A stretch of 64,000 nucleotides of DNA from Odiellus spinosus (GCA_963920705.1 OY987239.1:6439871-6503870), one strand, 5' to 3'. Counted from the first letter of the stretch, positions 1 to 12,304 are shown. Made by a program: numbers and translations. The notes: generated by a model not told the origin, from the letters alone.

Positions 1-89
1 CAGTAAGTTTTAAACATAATACCAACGATTGAAACATAATTCTAACCTCAGAAAAATAATTGGCAATTGCCCATGGAAGAGAAATATAA

Positions 90-740
90 CGCTTTAATAG
101 AACGCGAAGTTATGGAGACTGTATCAAGACTGTATGACAAAGTAATTGGATGTCGTTGGATTTAACAACGTCAAAAGGATAGGCAAGATCAAATTATAAG
201 CTACAAAGCTCGTTTATTAGCACAAGGTTTCAACCAGGTCTCTGGAAGAAACATTTTCTCCCATCATAAACGTTTGGTTAATACGTTTCTTGATTGCTCT
301 ATTATTCATTAGTATCAGAAGCCGATGAAACCCTCCTTTGAAGTCTATTACTCTCCGGTCTTGTCTACCCCTCTCTGTATGGGTTAGTTTCAAAAAGGGC
401 GATTCGTACGCCTCCTAACGGTAGATATTTTCGGAGAGGGGGCTCGTCCAGCGAATATCTCTAGCAGCCTTGGAGTTCGTCAAAAAACGTCGTCTTTGGG
501 GAGGGAGAGAATTTCCAATTTTCCGTAGACAGGGGGTATGAAGTAGGACCCCTCCAATCTCGTAAAATTGAAAGTTTTACCCATACAGAGAGGAACGCTA
601 TTTGGAACATTAGAGTAGTAGACTTCAAAGGAGGGTTTCATCGGCTTCTGTTAGTATGGATTGTGTGCATTGCAACCTTGATGTAAAGAATGGGTACCTA
701 ATGTTTAAAACTCCTGAAGGCATTATATGGATTACCGTTT
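90..740 (+). mobile_element. Ty1/copia LTR retrotransposon pol fossil (fragment), split by a MITE
   Basis: Conceptual translation on + of about 90-308 and 658-740 resembles the start of a Ty1/copia reverse transcriptase (short matches such as YKARLLAQGF and ETFSPIIK, then LDVKNGY). It is an old, clearly broken fragment with several breaks, and no LTR is visible. A 335-bp MITE (316-650) is inserted in it, and the copia-like reading resumes after the MITE's duplicated target site, so the MITE is the younger event. The window begins near or inside the fragment, so its true left end is unknown. Confidence 0.6.
316..650. mobile_element. MITE family A, copy 1 (7-bp TSD TTAGTAT)
   Basis: This 335-bp element has terminal inverted repeats of about 30 bp that begin CAGAAGCCGATGAAACCCTC. 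It is flanked by an exact 7-bp duplication TTAGTAT (309-315 and 651-657). No coding capacity. Further copies of the same family lie at 18036-18364, 55562-55898 and 61977-62312. It sits inside a copia pol relic. Confidence 0.9.
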
Positions 741-784
741 GTTTGCTCAAATATTTTCAATTTTCGTAATGGATGTTCAAATTT

Positions 785-1805
785 TTAAATCTGCGTGACG
801 TCAGTTTTACCGTAGAATTTACTCTCGCCATAGAAAATAACGCTATAAAGTTTAAACTAAAAAGTTTCGCGGTTTTTTTATTGTTAACTAGATCTTAAAC
901 TATAGTATTATCCAAAATTTGAGGCGTAAAAAAAGTTTTTTTTTAATGATTCCTTATCGTTTAAATAGGCCTAATCCACTGATAAAAAGTTTACAGTACA
1001 AATATTAAACTAGAAATAAATTTAAAACTTAGCCGGAAAATAGGCTTAGCGGGATTCATGGAGTTCCTGAATTGCGTCCGTGTAAGTCTAGCGACCAATG
1101 AGCAAAGGCCCGTCGTTCACTCGAGATCTCCACATGACACAATCGCGTTCGATTGGTCGCTAGACCTTAGACACGAGAAAATCAGGACCTCCAGGAGTCC
1201 CGCGAAGCCTATTTTCAGGGTAAGTTTTAAATTTATTACCAGTTTGATTTTTTCATAAATTTTTTCACTAGTAGATTAGGCCTGTATAAACAATAAGGAA
1301 TCGATAAAAAATCACTTGTTAGGTTGCATTCTCCCTTTAATAATTTTCAGCTTATGACTTATTCCGCAATTTTGGAGCTCTCTTGTAGGCATTTGCCTAC
1401 AGTTCCCACATAAACAGTATTTATCTAAAGAATACTATGTTTAAAAACAGTAGTTTTTATCCAAAAGTTTACTAATATACTTAAAAATTTATAGGACTAG
1501 TTCTAGAGACACCTGATCATCATCGGATGATTCAACTTCCGATGAACTATAATCGTTTTGATCAGAATTCTAATAATTTGTGTGGCTTTCGAGTTCATAC
1601 ACGTATATGGCTGTATTTCAGCCATTATTGCTTTTTACGCCTCAAATTTTGGATAACATAGTTTAAGATCTAGTTAATATTATTAAAAAAAAACGCGGAA
1701 CGTTTTCGTTTAAAATTTTCCCAGGAAACGCGATTCAAAACGGACTTTTTAGCGTTATTTTCTATGGCGAGAGTAAATTCGATCGTAAAACTGACGTCAC
1801 GCGCC
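785..1805. mobile_element. Foldback/inverted-repeat element F with nested element E
   Basis: The stretch 785-930 (from CTGCGTGACGTCAG to the GAGGCGTAAAAA segment) reappears as its reverse complement at about 1630-1800, giving diverged arms of about 150-170 bp. An E-type element (about 930-1340) is inserted against the left arm. The right-arm sequence recurs alone at about 7800-7950, so this is a dispersed family. No protein seen. Confidence 0.6.
930..1340. mobile_element. Palindromic MITE family E, copy 1 (TTAA-associated)
   Basis: This has long inverted arms: the left arm starts near GATTCCTTATCGTTTAAATA, and the right arm ends CACTTGTTAGGTTGCATTCT then CCCTTTAA. The core carries two inverted GCGACCAAT / ATTGGTCGC motifs. 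The full terminus next to TTAA suggests a piggyBac/Kolobok-type target site. Other copies lie at 17972-18650, 20780-21006, about 46107-46520 and 47200-47440. The left end is truncated at the junction with element F. Confidence 0.6.
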
Positions 1806-1809
1806 CGCC

Positions 1810-2862
1810 GGCACTTTGGATTTTTTTTTTTTTTTCAATTTTTGAAAAGGAAAATCACATCCTGGTGCGAGACGAGGCTCGAATTGAGACAGGTTGCATG
1901 TGTACTTTAACCATCAGTATATCTGGATATATATGGTTTACTTCAATCAGCAAGATGTTGGTACCAAAAACTCGACTAAGAACTCAATCATGCGAATGTG
2001 TTTAGAAATTAAAATTTTGAAATCTTTATTAGAAATTATTTTCGATGTCAGTCAATTCATACTTTTCTGGTTAAGGGTTTAGAGTTAAGACTTTTGTTAA
2101 TTTCTTTCTGATCCGAGATATCACGCGCATGATTGCATTATAGCGAAGTTCTTTAAATATTTTGCTAGTAACAAAATAACTAGATTTTTATTACGAGGAC
2201 AGTTGGATTTTAGAGGTTGTATAAAACATGGTGAAAAAGGTTCCCAGTACGTAGAAAGTACTAGGTAATTGGGTAACATTTTAATTGAATTTTCGACGAA
2301 ATGTGTTATAATTGTTAACATAAGGTATTTGAGGCAATTTGTTGGCAAAGATTTAATAGAATGTTCTTCGTGTAAAAAAACTCCCTTTTAATCTATGGGA
2401 TTTTAACATGGAGAGTTTAAAATTTCAAAATACGTGTAACTTTCTTAATAATGGTTTGCGGTGAAAAATATTGGCACCATAATTTTTTCTCTCGTTTTGC
2501 TCTTTTAAAAAAAAAATATTAGGCTTTGGAGCTATTCTTAACATCTCCCAAATGACGATTAATAAAACAATAGTTAAGCAAGTTGTAAAAACAAACTATT
2601 GTTTTAAAGCACTATTCAACGGATGCCATTAAACCAGTTTTGCAGGCGATTTATTACAAAAGATGACATAATCGAGATTTTGGCAGCAAATAAGTAGAAT
2701 AACGCTATAAGTAACGTAATATTATTGTTATTGGATCAAGGTAAAATGATCCATAATGTTTACAACCCTCGGTTTGTTAATCTTCCCCCCCCCCCCCCCA
2801 TGGGCCACCATAATGTAACGAGCAATAGTTACGAAGTAGCGAAGTCAAATTAAAATAAAAAT
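1810..2862. other. Intergenic, no gene seen
   Basis: AT-rich sequence without a supportable coding region; short open frames at 1894 and 2121 show no family resemblance. A run of about 13 C occurs near 2787-2800. Confidence 0.5.
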
Positions 2863-4977
2863 GGGCCAAACCCGGAATTAATTAGGTACAAGCAGCTCTC
2901 AACGGTGTTGGGGTCTGTTTGGGGTATTAAATGGCCAAAAAAAAGTTTGCCACTTCTTGCGAAGGGCAACATGTCTAAAAATGGCCGCCATTTTGTCTAT
3001 TTCACAGTTTTACCAAATTGGGTAAAACGGCACTAGATAGGTCTATACTACTTTTGGAATACTTAATAAGCATACGAACTTGTATCATTTTATGTATCAT
3101 AGATTAGAATGGCTTCAGCGACGCCAGGCGTGCGTGTATGCACCGTAAGTCGTCAGGACAGAAAATTTAAATCCAGCGCCACTCTTTAATCGTATAATTT
3201 GTACTAACACATCTATAGACGAACTAAAAGAATGGTTTGAATATGAGCTGGCTTCATACCCTCAATCGATATTCTCAAATGGATTCTTGCATAAAACTGC
3301 GAAGTCAAACCTTTTAAAGGAATTGGACAAAATCGAATCACCAATTATCAAAGTTACAGTGAACATCAAGAACGAATTCGTAATTGATGGTGAACATTCA
3401 TTGTACAAAGTTATATGGCACCGACCTTCCACTTACTCAAATATGTTTGATCAATATGTTCAACACCTGAAATATCACGATGGACAGAATATGATCATCA
3501 TTGTTGTTATTCACAGATACGATCAAGAATACTCGAGTACTAGCTTAAGTCGGAAGAGAATTTTAAGAGAGCTAAAAATATTCCAGATATAGCTATGCAA
3601 CCAGGATTATTCTGCTCGGTTCCTCAAAGCGATTTTCTATCTAATTTAATAAAACAAAAGGTGACTCGTGAAGGAACTCTCTGAAGTATTGAAGATGGCC
3701 AACATGCGTGTTGTCTATGCGCCCTCTGACGCAGATACTCTAGTAGTGAGCACTAGTTTTAAAATTAAACAAAAGAACAACTTTGTATTTGTCATTGTTG
3801 ATGAGACCGACATAATGGTTTTGCTAATTTACTGTTGTAAACAAAACGTTACAATCTTCATGGTTCGGCCAGGGAAAGGTTCTTCGTGTGACATATTTTG
3901 TTTGAAGAAAAAATATATTGCCGTTTATCCAATCCTTTTTGGGTAATTGTGACACTACGTAATCTTTCTACAAGAAAGAACACCGCCCTAAAGCTTTTCA
4001 TTGCTCATCCAGATTTGATCGAAACAGCAATGATATTCAACAAAAGCAAATCTGATCGTCAAGGGCTTAATAAAGCTGGGGAAAAAATTACATTTAAACT
4101 TTATGGTGCAAATGCAAGAACCGAAACTCTTAACGAGCACCGATATTTTATGTACAACAAATTCGCTTCGAAACAACTTCTGAAAAACTCATTTGAACTA
4201 GCTACACTTCATCCATCATCGTAAGCCTCAAAACATCATATTGAAAGGGTATACTACCAAATTGGCTAGGAAACCATTTAGAACCCGAATTTTGGGGCTG
4301 AATAAGAGCGAACAAATTGTGGAACCCATTCGTTGTGAAAAAGCGCCTGCATCTTTGAGGATTTTGAATCTATTATTCTGTGGATACAAAGCGTATAATT
4401 ATACCAAATTTTGTGTATGTTGTGAATTGTTCGGACATGTGCAGTGAATGTTACGGGATTGGTTGTCACAATGCCTTTAAAGAAAACGAGGAACGAAATG
4501 AAGATGGGTCAGATTACGATGAAATGTGAATAACTATTCATAACATTTAGGACTGTTAGTGAAAATAATTAAAATAATGTATATAAATATATATATTAAA
4601 ACTACTATCTGGCACTTGTCAACATAAATTACGTGTATTTATTATTTTGAATAAGAAAATCATTGCATATTATGCATATTAAGAAATAACCTAAAAGTCC
4701 AGACGTGAGGTTCATCTACTTTCACTAATGACACTAACGCGATTATATCATATTATACACCAAATGACAGGAAATCATCAGCCAAACAATCTTCCAACAG
4801 TAAGTATACTCCAAATTTGCGCAGTTTTATATAAAAAAACAAAAAAAGTGAAAATAGACAAAATGGCGGCCATTTTTAATCATGTTGCCCTTCTGAAAAA
4901 GTGCACATTCTGTACCCCTAACAGACCCCAAAACTGTTGAGAGGTACTTGCACCTAATTAGTTCTGGGTCAAAACCA
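2863..4977 (+). mobile_element. Inverted-repeat transposon with a broken gene of unnamed family
   Basis: Diverged inverted repeats of about 120 bp (2863-2990 and about 4840-4977; shared core CTAATTAGGT and AAAATGGCGGCCAT) enclose a degraded coding region on +. Translated blocks near 3215-3592 (DELKEWFEYELASYPQSIF), 3668-3940 (PSDADTLVV, then VDETDIMVLLIYC) and 3950-4220 (KAGEKITFKLYGA, TLNEHRY) lie in order but not in one continuous frame. The combination of ELxxYPxSxF, DADxLVV and DxTDxxVLL recalls repeated uncharacterised invertebrate proteins that I associate with mobile elements but cannot name. The acidic DETDIMVLL stretch could belong to a nuclease-like fold; that is a guess. The single ancestral gene, size and terminal repeats fit a decayed DNA transposon. 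Confidence 0.5.
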
Positions 4978-5120
4978 ATTTGGACTGGCCTAAACTAAGC
5001 TTTTAGGTTCAGCTTAATATATTTAAATATTAAAATCCACTTGATGTTCTTCCAAGTTAATTATTCCTTTAGTCAAACAATACCATTTACTTTGTTCTTC
5101 TCTGTCCGCCATCAATCTCT

Positions 5121-5300
5121 TCCCTTACCGAAAAAAGTTAGTCTGATCTGAAGAGGTCTTCAAGTCTTGGGGAAGTCTTTAGGACTTCCTCAAGACGTCT
5201 TGAAATAATGGAAGACTTCCCAAGACCTCTTAAGACTATATAAGACACCCAAAAGACTTCCCCAAGACATCTTAAGACTTTTTTTTGTAAGGGTTTCTTT
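5121..5300. repeat. AAGTCTT/AAGACTT-rich inverted-repeat element
   Basis: Ends CCCTTACCGAAAAAAGT and (reverse complement of the right end) CCCTTACAAAAAAAAGT flank about 150 bp made almost wholly of AAGTCTT/AAGACTT heptamers in both orientations, so it can fold on itself in many registers. It is probably a small MITE. It lies 170 bp before the PCMT1-like exon, within the presumed intron. Confidence 0.55.
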
Positions 5301-5469
5301 CTCTAACAATGCGACTACTCCTTTTTCTTAGCCTGTCACGCCCCCTTTTGGCCACAGCTCAATTGCTGGGAACGGCGGGTTTCAACACTCTCTTCGTTAA
5401 CTATATAACCATATATTTTTGTGATACCTGGGTTTAATTTAATTAGCCGGCTACAATTCTTTGTTTTAG

Positions 5470-5646
5470 TTGGTGGATCAACTGAAACCAGGTGGAAGGC
5501 TAATAATACCAGTAGGAGTCGAGAGTCACAATCAGACTTTGGATCAAATCGATAAACTTCCTGATGGGACGATTAAAAGGACGTCTTTAATGGGTGTGGT
5601 TTACGTTCCATTAACGGATAAAGACGCTCAGTGGCCAAAGAGGTAA
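5470..5646 (+). CDS. PCMT1: Protein-L-isoaspartate O-methyltransferase, last coding exon
   Basis: After a pyrimidine-rich acceptor (TTCTTTGTTTTAG, ending 5469) the frame reads [16 protein letters not shown], then KLPDG.IK...[12 protein letters not shown] and ends QWPKR-stop at 5644-5646. This is the conserved C-terminal block of protein-L-isoaspartate (D-aspartate) O-methyltransferase, which uses S-adenosylmethionine to start repair of isomerised aspartyl residues in aged cytosolic proteins. In vertebrate PCMT1 the same block is also encoded by a late exon, with a similarly short basic tail. A GT at 5643-5644 would also allow splicing to a further small exon, so the stop is likely but not certain. 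The SAM-binding N-terminal exons are not visible between 1 and 5469 and probably lie left of the window. An AATAAA occurs near 5998. The intact frame and clean acceptor argue for a real exon, not a retrocopy. Confidence 0.85.
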   Translation: MVDQLKPGGRLIIPVGVESHNQTLDQIDKLPDGTIKRTSLMGVVYVPLTDKDAQWPKR

Positions 5647-5649
5647 ATT

Positions 5650-6507
5650 GAAGATAACCGCTATAGCAAGTTTACTATCTCAAGCATACTCTCAGTAACT
5701 AGTTCGACAGATTTCAAAGGGATACTACACTCTGATAATGAGAATTGAACTGTTAACATACGGTAGAAATCATCAACACTCGCCACCATTGGTTTGCTTT
5801 AACGGGGGGGGGGGGGGGACCAGGAAACCTTTTTCTTCTTAGTTTAGTTTGACCTCTTATTTGAAACAAACATCCAAGTATATGCTAGTTATAAACATCA
5901 ATAGCTTTACCCAAAATCGGAAATAATTCAACAGCCAATCACTGTTAAAACAGAGTTTAAAGCTAATTAAAGATTCGCACACCATCACAGTGTAAAAAAT
6001 AAACGTGCACGCCTCTAAGGCTCTTCACGTTCAACGGAATTAGGCCCAAATTAGGCTTAGCCTTAAATCAACCAGAAGAAGATTTTCCCAAGTGTAAAGT
6101 ATACCATTTTATGAGTATAGCTAGTATAATATCGTTTTCGCTTTGGTAAACCATTTTATTATAGATATTTTTTTTATAATAAAATATCCAAAAAAAAAAA
6201 TAAAAGGTCAAAGAAGCCTTTTGGTATCTCATGAAGCTCACATGACTACCCTGTTCCACGAGGTAAGGTTCCAATTGCACAGTTCCCAATTGACAGTTCC
6301 CAACTGCTCAGTTCCCATAAGCGCATTTGATTTTGCACAGTTTTCAACTTAGGCAGTTTTTCATTTTGGCAGTTTTCATTTGCGGATTTTTGTCATTTGC
6401 GCAGTTTTCCCACCATGTGGACCCACTGATCATATTTTATTTTATTTTTTTTATTTTCATTTGTAGCTTCTTTCAGGTTAAATAATGTGAATTATAGCAT
6501 AAAACAT
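5650..6507. other. Intergenic, simple repeats only
   Basis: No gene seen. It contains a run of about 15 G at 5803-5818, a stretch at 6270-6410 in which short CAGTTCCCA / CAGTTTTC motifs recur irregularly, and another G run near 6518-6532. The CAGTTTTC motif reappears inverted at 10800-10850, so the two stretches may be ends of one old composite element. Confidence 0.4.
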
Positions 6508-7738
6508 TTAGAAAGAGCGGGGGGGGGGGGGGTTTGGGTAGTTTAATGGGGGGAAAAAAGGTCCACTCACCAAAACATTTCATTGATTTTTCGACGTTTG
6601 TGGTGCTTATTACATCGAAATCCAAAAGTTTACAGTGAAGCAATCATTGTAACGAATACTATTAACCTTGGGAGAAAGGCCCTCAATGTTTAAATATAGG
6701 GAGGATGTCGAGGAGAAATGTGGATTTTGATAACCTTACCCCCCACAGATCCTAATGAAACTTTGAGCAAAGCTTCTTCAGGATGGCATAGAAAAATGAA
6801 GAAAATTTGGTAGTCTAGCAATAAGTACTATTTCAGTTATACGACTAAAAAGTATCTAAAATGAGACTATAAATAGGCATTATGGCCTGATTGTGTGCTT
6901 CACTAAAAGTGCAATTGTAAGGTAGGGAATATCTATCAAAAGGGGCTTGGCAGAATTATTAATACTACATGAACACCGTGTAGTATGACGTTTTTACAGC
7001 TATCAGCATTGCTCCCAAGGACCATGTTTAATCAGACAATACACGAAAACAACATGGTGTATACTCCTATCTTATCGAAAAACGTCGCGGCCTAAAAAAG
7101 AGACCACTTTTTATGTAAAAAAAGTGGACAATCTTATCTACGACTAGCCCTTTTATAGGCCGTGAGGTTTTGAATAATATAGGAGTATACACCGTGTTGT
7201 GTTCGTGTTTTGTCTGGTGAAACATATTCCTTGGGAACAATGTTACCAGGTGTAAAAACGTCATACTACACGGTTGTTTCATGTAGTATTAATAATTCTG
7301 CCAAGCCCCTTTTGATAGATATTACCTAACTTACAATTGCACATTTAGTGAAGCACACAATCAGGTGATAACGCCTATTTTTAGTCTCATTTTAGATTCT
7401 ACTTTTTAGTCGTAAAACTGAAATATTACTTATTGCTACACTACCAAATTTTCTTCATTTCTGTATGCCATCCTGAAGAAGCTTTGTTCCTAGTTTCATT
7501 AGGATCTGTGGGGGGTAAGGCTATCAAAATCCACATTGCTCCTCGACATCGTCGCTATATTTAAACATTGAGGGGTTTTCTTCCAGGGTTAATAGTATTC
7601 GGTACACTCTAAACTTTCGGATTTCGATGCAATAAATACCACACTGTCGAAAAATAAATGAATTGTTTTGGTTAGTGGACCTTTTTTTTCCCCATTAAAC
7701 AACCCAAAATCGAATAGAAACCGTACCGCCCTCTTTAC
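6508..7738. mobile_element. Large foldback element, arms of about 600 bp with almost no loop
   Basis: The left arm (6508 to about 7110) and the right arm (about 7113-7738) are reverse complements over their full length, by eye roughly 80-90 percent identical. The turn is at CCACTTTTTATG/TAAAAAAAGTGG. Outer ends are AAAGAGCGGG and (inverted) AAAGAGGGCGG. It has no coding potential. Arms diverged independently, so this is an old foldback insertion, not an assembly artefact. Confidence 0.75.
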
Positions 7739-7799
7739 TCGGAAGTGAAAACTACATAGTTTACTTTCACAGGTTTATATTTTAATGTTGTTCAAACAT

Positions 7800-7955
7800 G
7801 TAAAGGGCTGTATTTCAGCCTCCTCATATGTTAGATGATAATAGTATAGTTTATGATCTAGTTAAAATTAATAAAAATATCGCGAACGTTTTCATTAAAA
7901 CTTTAACCGGAACCGTAACTCAAAGCAGACAGCATCCGTTATCCTGTTCTTAATA
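7800..7955. repeat. Fragment of foldback family F (right arm)
   Basis: The sequence from GGCTGTATTTCAGCC through GATCTAGTTAA and AACGTTTTCATT matches the right arm of the F element at about 1610-1760. It lies between the large foldback and the gypsy relic. Confidence 0.5.
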
Positions 7956-7959
7956 ATGG

Positions 7960-10560
7960 TATAAGCGTCTTATTGAATACTCTCCAATTCCCAAACTACA
8001 TCCTCCTTGCATAATTTTTGAAGTGGAGCGATAATATCAGTCAGGTGTGGAATAAATTTAGCGTGCCATTTGACCATACCCATAAAGGTACTTAATTCGG
8101 ACCAATTACGCGGAGGTTTAAAATTTCCTGTACCTTGTCTTCATCTATAGAAATTCCTTCGCGAGAAACCTTATATCCCAAGATTTTTACCTCTTCTCAA
8201 GCAATATCACATTTAGAAAGTTTCAACGTTAGACCAGCTTGTCGAAGGCGATCCAGCACATATTTCATAGTATGTGGTTGTTCGGTCCAAGTTTTTGAAG
8301 TAATAATAATGCCTACTTAATATACAAAAATTCCCAAATGTCGTCCATGGCGTAATACCAAGTCCATAAGCCTCTAAAAGGTGGAGGGCTCATTTTTGAG
8401 ACCAAATGGCATAGCCTTAAATTAAAATTTTGCTCGGTGGGATACTAACGCCGTATACTTAGCACTCTGCAGATCCATTGGAACTTCCCAGTATCCGGCC
8501 TGCTGGTCGAATTTGAGATATATTTTCGTTGATTCATTGTATCGAGCAGATCATCGATAATAGGCCAGGGTACGGGTCACTATGCTTTCCTCCATCTTTC
8601 TTACTGACTATTACTATCGGACCGGCATAAGGACTTTCCGATGGTACAGTTACACCCAACTGGAGCATTTCCTCAATTTGATCTTCGATTACCATTTTAG
8701 TTGACGGCCCTGCTCAATAAGCTCAAGAAACTACGGGTCCTGCTTCCGGATCCACTTGTATCTTATGTTTAGCCCATTCGATTCGTCCTGTTCTATCAGT
8801 AACTACATCTGGGTATTGTTTCAATAAATCTAGTAGTGCTTCCTTTTCTTCAGGAAGAACCGACGACCCAATACTGGATTCAACCTGTAATGTAACGCCT
8901 GCCCAAAATCTAACCGAATTCCTCCAATATAGAATATCCGTTACCCAAAACGAGATGATTCAGGCCCACTATCTCCAAGTTTTATTGTATAATCTTTGGA
9001 AGTGAATTCGATTTGATTTCTTACTAAAAAGGGTCCTATATGCTCAAAACAGGTCCGAATTTCGTATTTTCTCTAAAGGAGGATGAGAAATTGGCACTGC
9101 ATTTATGGCAAAAAAAATTTCTTCCCAAGATACCATTGCGATCAAATAGTCTAAAATCTCAGGTATAGAACACAATCGCTACAGTACCTGTACCCTATTG
9201 GGTGCGAAATAATAGACATACCCCACTCGTCGAACTGAACTTTTTCGTAACACCAATAAGCTAGTCCATCCATAACGAAAAGGCAGCTGGAAGGTATCCT
9301 CACAAACTAAACCCTTTGAACCCTTATACATCATAATTCCTATCCAAACTTCCTGAGATTCCACCTCTGCATTCTCTGGCTCTGCTACATGACCAGGATC
9401 CAATACCTCAACTCGTCATTGTAAATTATAGCATGATGGCCCAGGATTAAACTCTTCCTCCTGCTTGGGATACCTTGAAGGTACGACCTCAATTACTACA
9501 TTTGAAGCCCATCTCGGACCCACATTGGTCAAGTTACTCTCATAATTCCTGCTCTACATCTGAAATTTCATCAACTCCAAGAGAATCTCGAGCTTGGTCT
9601 CCTATTAGTGTTCCATTTCCCCTTGGTCCCTTGAAAACTTTATTCTGACCCTGAATTCTGTTGTCTGGGTCATAAAACTGTACCTCTTCTGAATAATGAG
9701 CCTTGCAAAGTACATCATTTCGAGCTTGTCTAGGTCCTAACGATTCTGCCTCGACTGCTGGTATAATTACCTTCAGGTATAAGATTATCTTCCCTGGTGT
9801 CTATATCTCTAGTCCCACATTAAGAGGAATCCTCATCTATATGCCATAAAAATGATCTAAAGGTCCCATCTGTGGTGTCAACTTTGCCTCTGTTTCCGGG
9901 ACAACCATGCTCATGAACCGAGCCATTGGTGTAATTCTTATCATAAAAATACTCACTAATTCAATATGCTCCTGAGCTATGTTTATAAACTTACCAGTCA
10001 ATTCGGTCAAGTGACGGTCCTCGTTCGTAATCTAGAGCCTCTTTTTCCACATTGTCAGGTATACCATCAAACTGACGCTCGTCCCAACACCAGCTGTGTT
10101 CCTGGTTTCAACCCAATTCTATGTTTGATCACATTAGTTTTCCAAAATTTCCTGTCGAAACAATAACGAATTTCCAATATTTAAATCTTCGACTGGTATG
10201 AAGGTTTCTTGACCCCTGGTTCTACTAGAAAGGCTGAAGGTTCATAGACAATGAATGACCACAGTACCAAAACAAATTATATTGGTTATCTTAGGTTAAC
10301 CCTTATGTCATCGATCAAGTATATCCCAGTAGTCAACGGGAACTTTAGATTTTCCAATACTTGCGATCCTTCAAGAGCACGTTCCATCAGTTTACCGAAT
10401 CTGAACGAGAGGCTGTAGCCCTTCTAGGTAAAGATGCTCGATTAGAACTTTCCATAAGAGCTCGTTGATTCTGGTTTGGACAGTCTTTCCTTAAATGACA
10501 CGGTTCATGACAACCATAAAACTCTAAAGACGATCCCCATTCCCATCTGAGAATGAATTC
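7960..10560 (-). mobile_element. Old Ty3/gypsy LTR retrotransposon fossil (gag end and pol)
   Basis: Reading on -, the right side carries a CCHC zinc-knuckle remnant of Gag (about 10450-10530). The left part carries Ty3/gypsy reverse transcriptase blocks (about 8000-8600; short matches AMPFGLK and WHAKFIPHLTDIIAPL). Gag-to-pol order is therefore right to left. It is heavily broken with many breaks, and no LTR pair is recognisable. It is far older than the element at 24408-33447. Confidence 0.65.
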
Positions 10561-11489
10561 CGTCTAGTAGATACATTTCTTCCAGGAAAAGGGATCCATT
10601 TACTTTCAGACAGTAAGTCTGACTGTCTCTGTTCCTAAAGTCAATGGTAAGCTTGTCAACTCTATTGAGCCGAAAAGTAAATTGAGCATTTGTCTACGTT
10701 TATTATGATATAGCTAAGCCTTGGTCGTCTTCCCCTTTTTTTATGGTAAATCTTAATCAACTTAATCAAGAGCCCTACTCTTTCATAAATAGCTAATTTG
10801 TAACAAAACTGAGCAAATTGGGAAAACTGTGCAAATGAAAACTGTGCATGCAGATGCGAACCTTCAACGATTGTTTATTGAATTGATTTTCAAAATAACA
10901 AAAAAAAACTACACTTTTCGACACAGAGTAGGTCTAATTATGAGCAAAATTGATGTTTTATGCTTTATTCAACCCTTCAAACTATTTTACTGGAATTCTG
11001 GAACCCAGATTTCCTGGTCCCTTTAATTCACAGTTAATTACAAGACCGCGACTATTTAGGCCCAAATTGGGCGTAAATAACAATGACCGTGCGGCGACGA
11101 CTATTTATGCTCAAAAATTTACTAAATGGAAAAATTGGGCTGAAATAGTCGCCGAAATAGCAATGGAGCCTAATTTCAGAACTTGCTACAAATTGATAAA
11201 AAATTAAAAATTTAGCAGAGTCTAGAATCTCTTTAATCTTTGAGCTAGAATATAAAAAAATAAAAAAAAATAGGCATTGATGGATTCATTAGGTTAGATT
11301 TCAACCGATGCCTCGAAATATTTGCCAAGCTAAAAGGAAAAAAGCCTGAGTAAAATAATGGATGGTTAGCTCCTTTTTCTTAATGATTTCAATGTATAAC
11401 CATTTTCTAGCTTTTAAACTTCCGAATTATGTTAAACCATATGTAATGTAATCCCTTTAAAAACACCCAATGGGGCAAATTTGAAGATT
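10561..11489. other. No gene seen
   Basis: AT-rich intergenic sequence. Near 10800-10850 there are inverted copies of the CAGTTTTC motif found at 6270-6410. Open frames at 10829 and 10950 resemble nothing known. Confidence 0.4.
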
Positions 11490-12265
11490 TTTTTTTTTTT
11501 GGACCATCAGAACCCCCCTAGCGATCATGTTACTTCTCTTGATATTATTATTTCAATTTACGGTTCTAGTTATCACTTTTTATTTGTGGCTCACCGTTTA
11601 TCCTTGATTTTACATCTGGCTCCATGCTTTTACAACTTGCTCCCCCTTTATGATTTTACATATGGCTCTAACTTTATTATCACTCCATGCTTTTGTCTGG
11701 CTATCCTTTTATTATCCCTAATCCGTGATTTTTACGTTTGAGTCTCCCTTTATTTTTACAGTATTATTAAGTCTGGCTCTCCCTTTATTTGTAATTCATT
11801 ATTTTACATCTGCCTCTCCCTTTATTATTAATCCTTGAGTTCACGTCTGGCTCTCCCTTAATTATCCCTAACCCATGATTTTGCTTCTGGCTCTCACTTT
11901 ATTATCACTCCATTCTTTTGTCTGGTATCCCTTTATTATCCCTAATCCATGATTTTACGTTTGAATCCCCTGTTATTTTTACTGTATTATTAAGTCTCTG
12001 GCTCTCCGTTTATTATCTGTAATCCATGATTTTACAACTGCCTCTTCCTTTATTATTAATCCTTGAGTTAACCTCTGGCACACCCTTTATTATCCCTAAG
12101 CCAAGCTTTTAAGTCTGGCTCTCACTTCATTATATTAATCCTTGATTTTACGTCTGGCTGTCTCTTTATTATCCCCAAGCCATGTATTTACATTTGTCTC
12201 TTACATTATTATTATTCCTTTATCCTCATAAAGGGAGAGCCAAAAGCCTGGCTCTCCCTTTATTA
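11490..12265. repeat. Degenerate minisatellite, unit about 55-60 bp
   Basis: About a dozen imperfect tandem copies built on CTGGCTCTCCCTTTATTATC followed by CCTAATCCATGATTTTACGT. Copies differ by substitutions and small gaps. It is not coding: the + open frame at 11481-11741 is produced by the repeat. Confidence 0.8.
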
Positions 12266-12304
12266 TTGCTCCATGTAAGTGACCTTTCAGTTAGGAAAGG
12301 AATT

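Noticed and set aside
5803-5818. Long G run (and C/G runs at 2787 and 6518)
   Set aside because: Homopolymers, likely length-variable or sequencing-sensitive; no quadruplex claim made.
11490-12265. Tandem repeats as a possible CRISPR-like array
   Set aside because: Eukaryotic context, degenerate units without regular unique spacers; a minisatellite.
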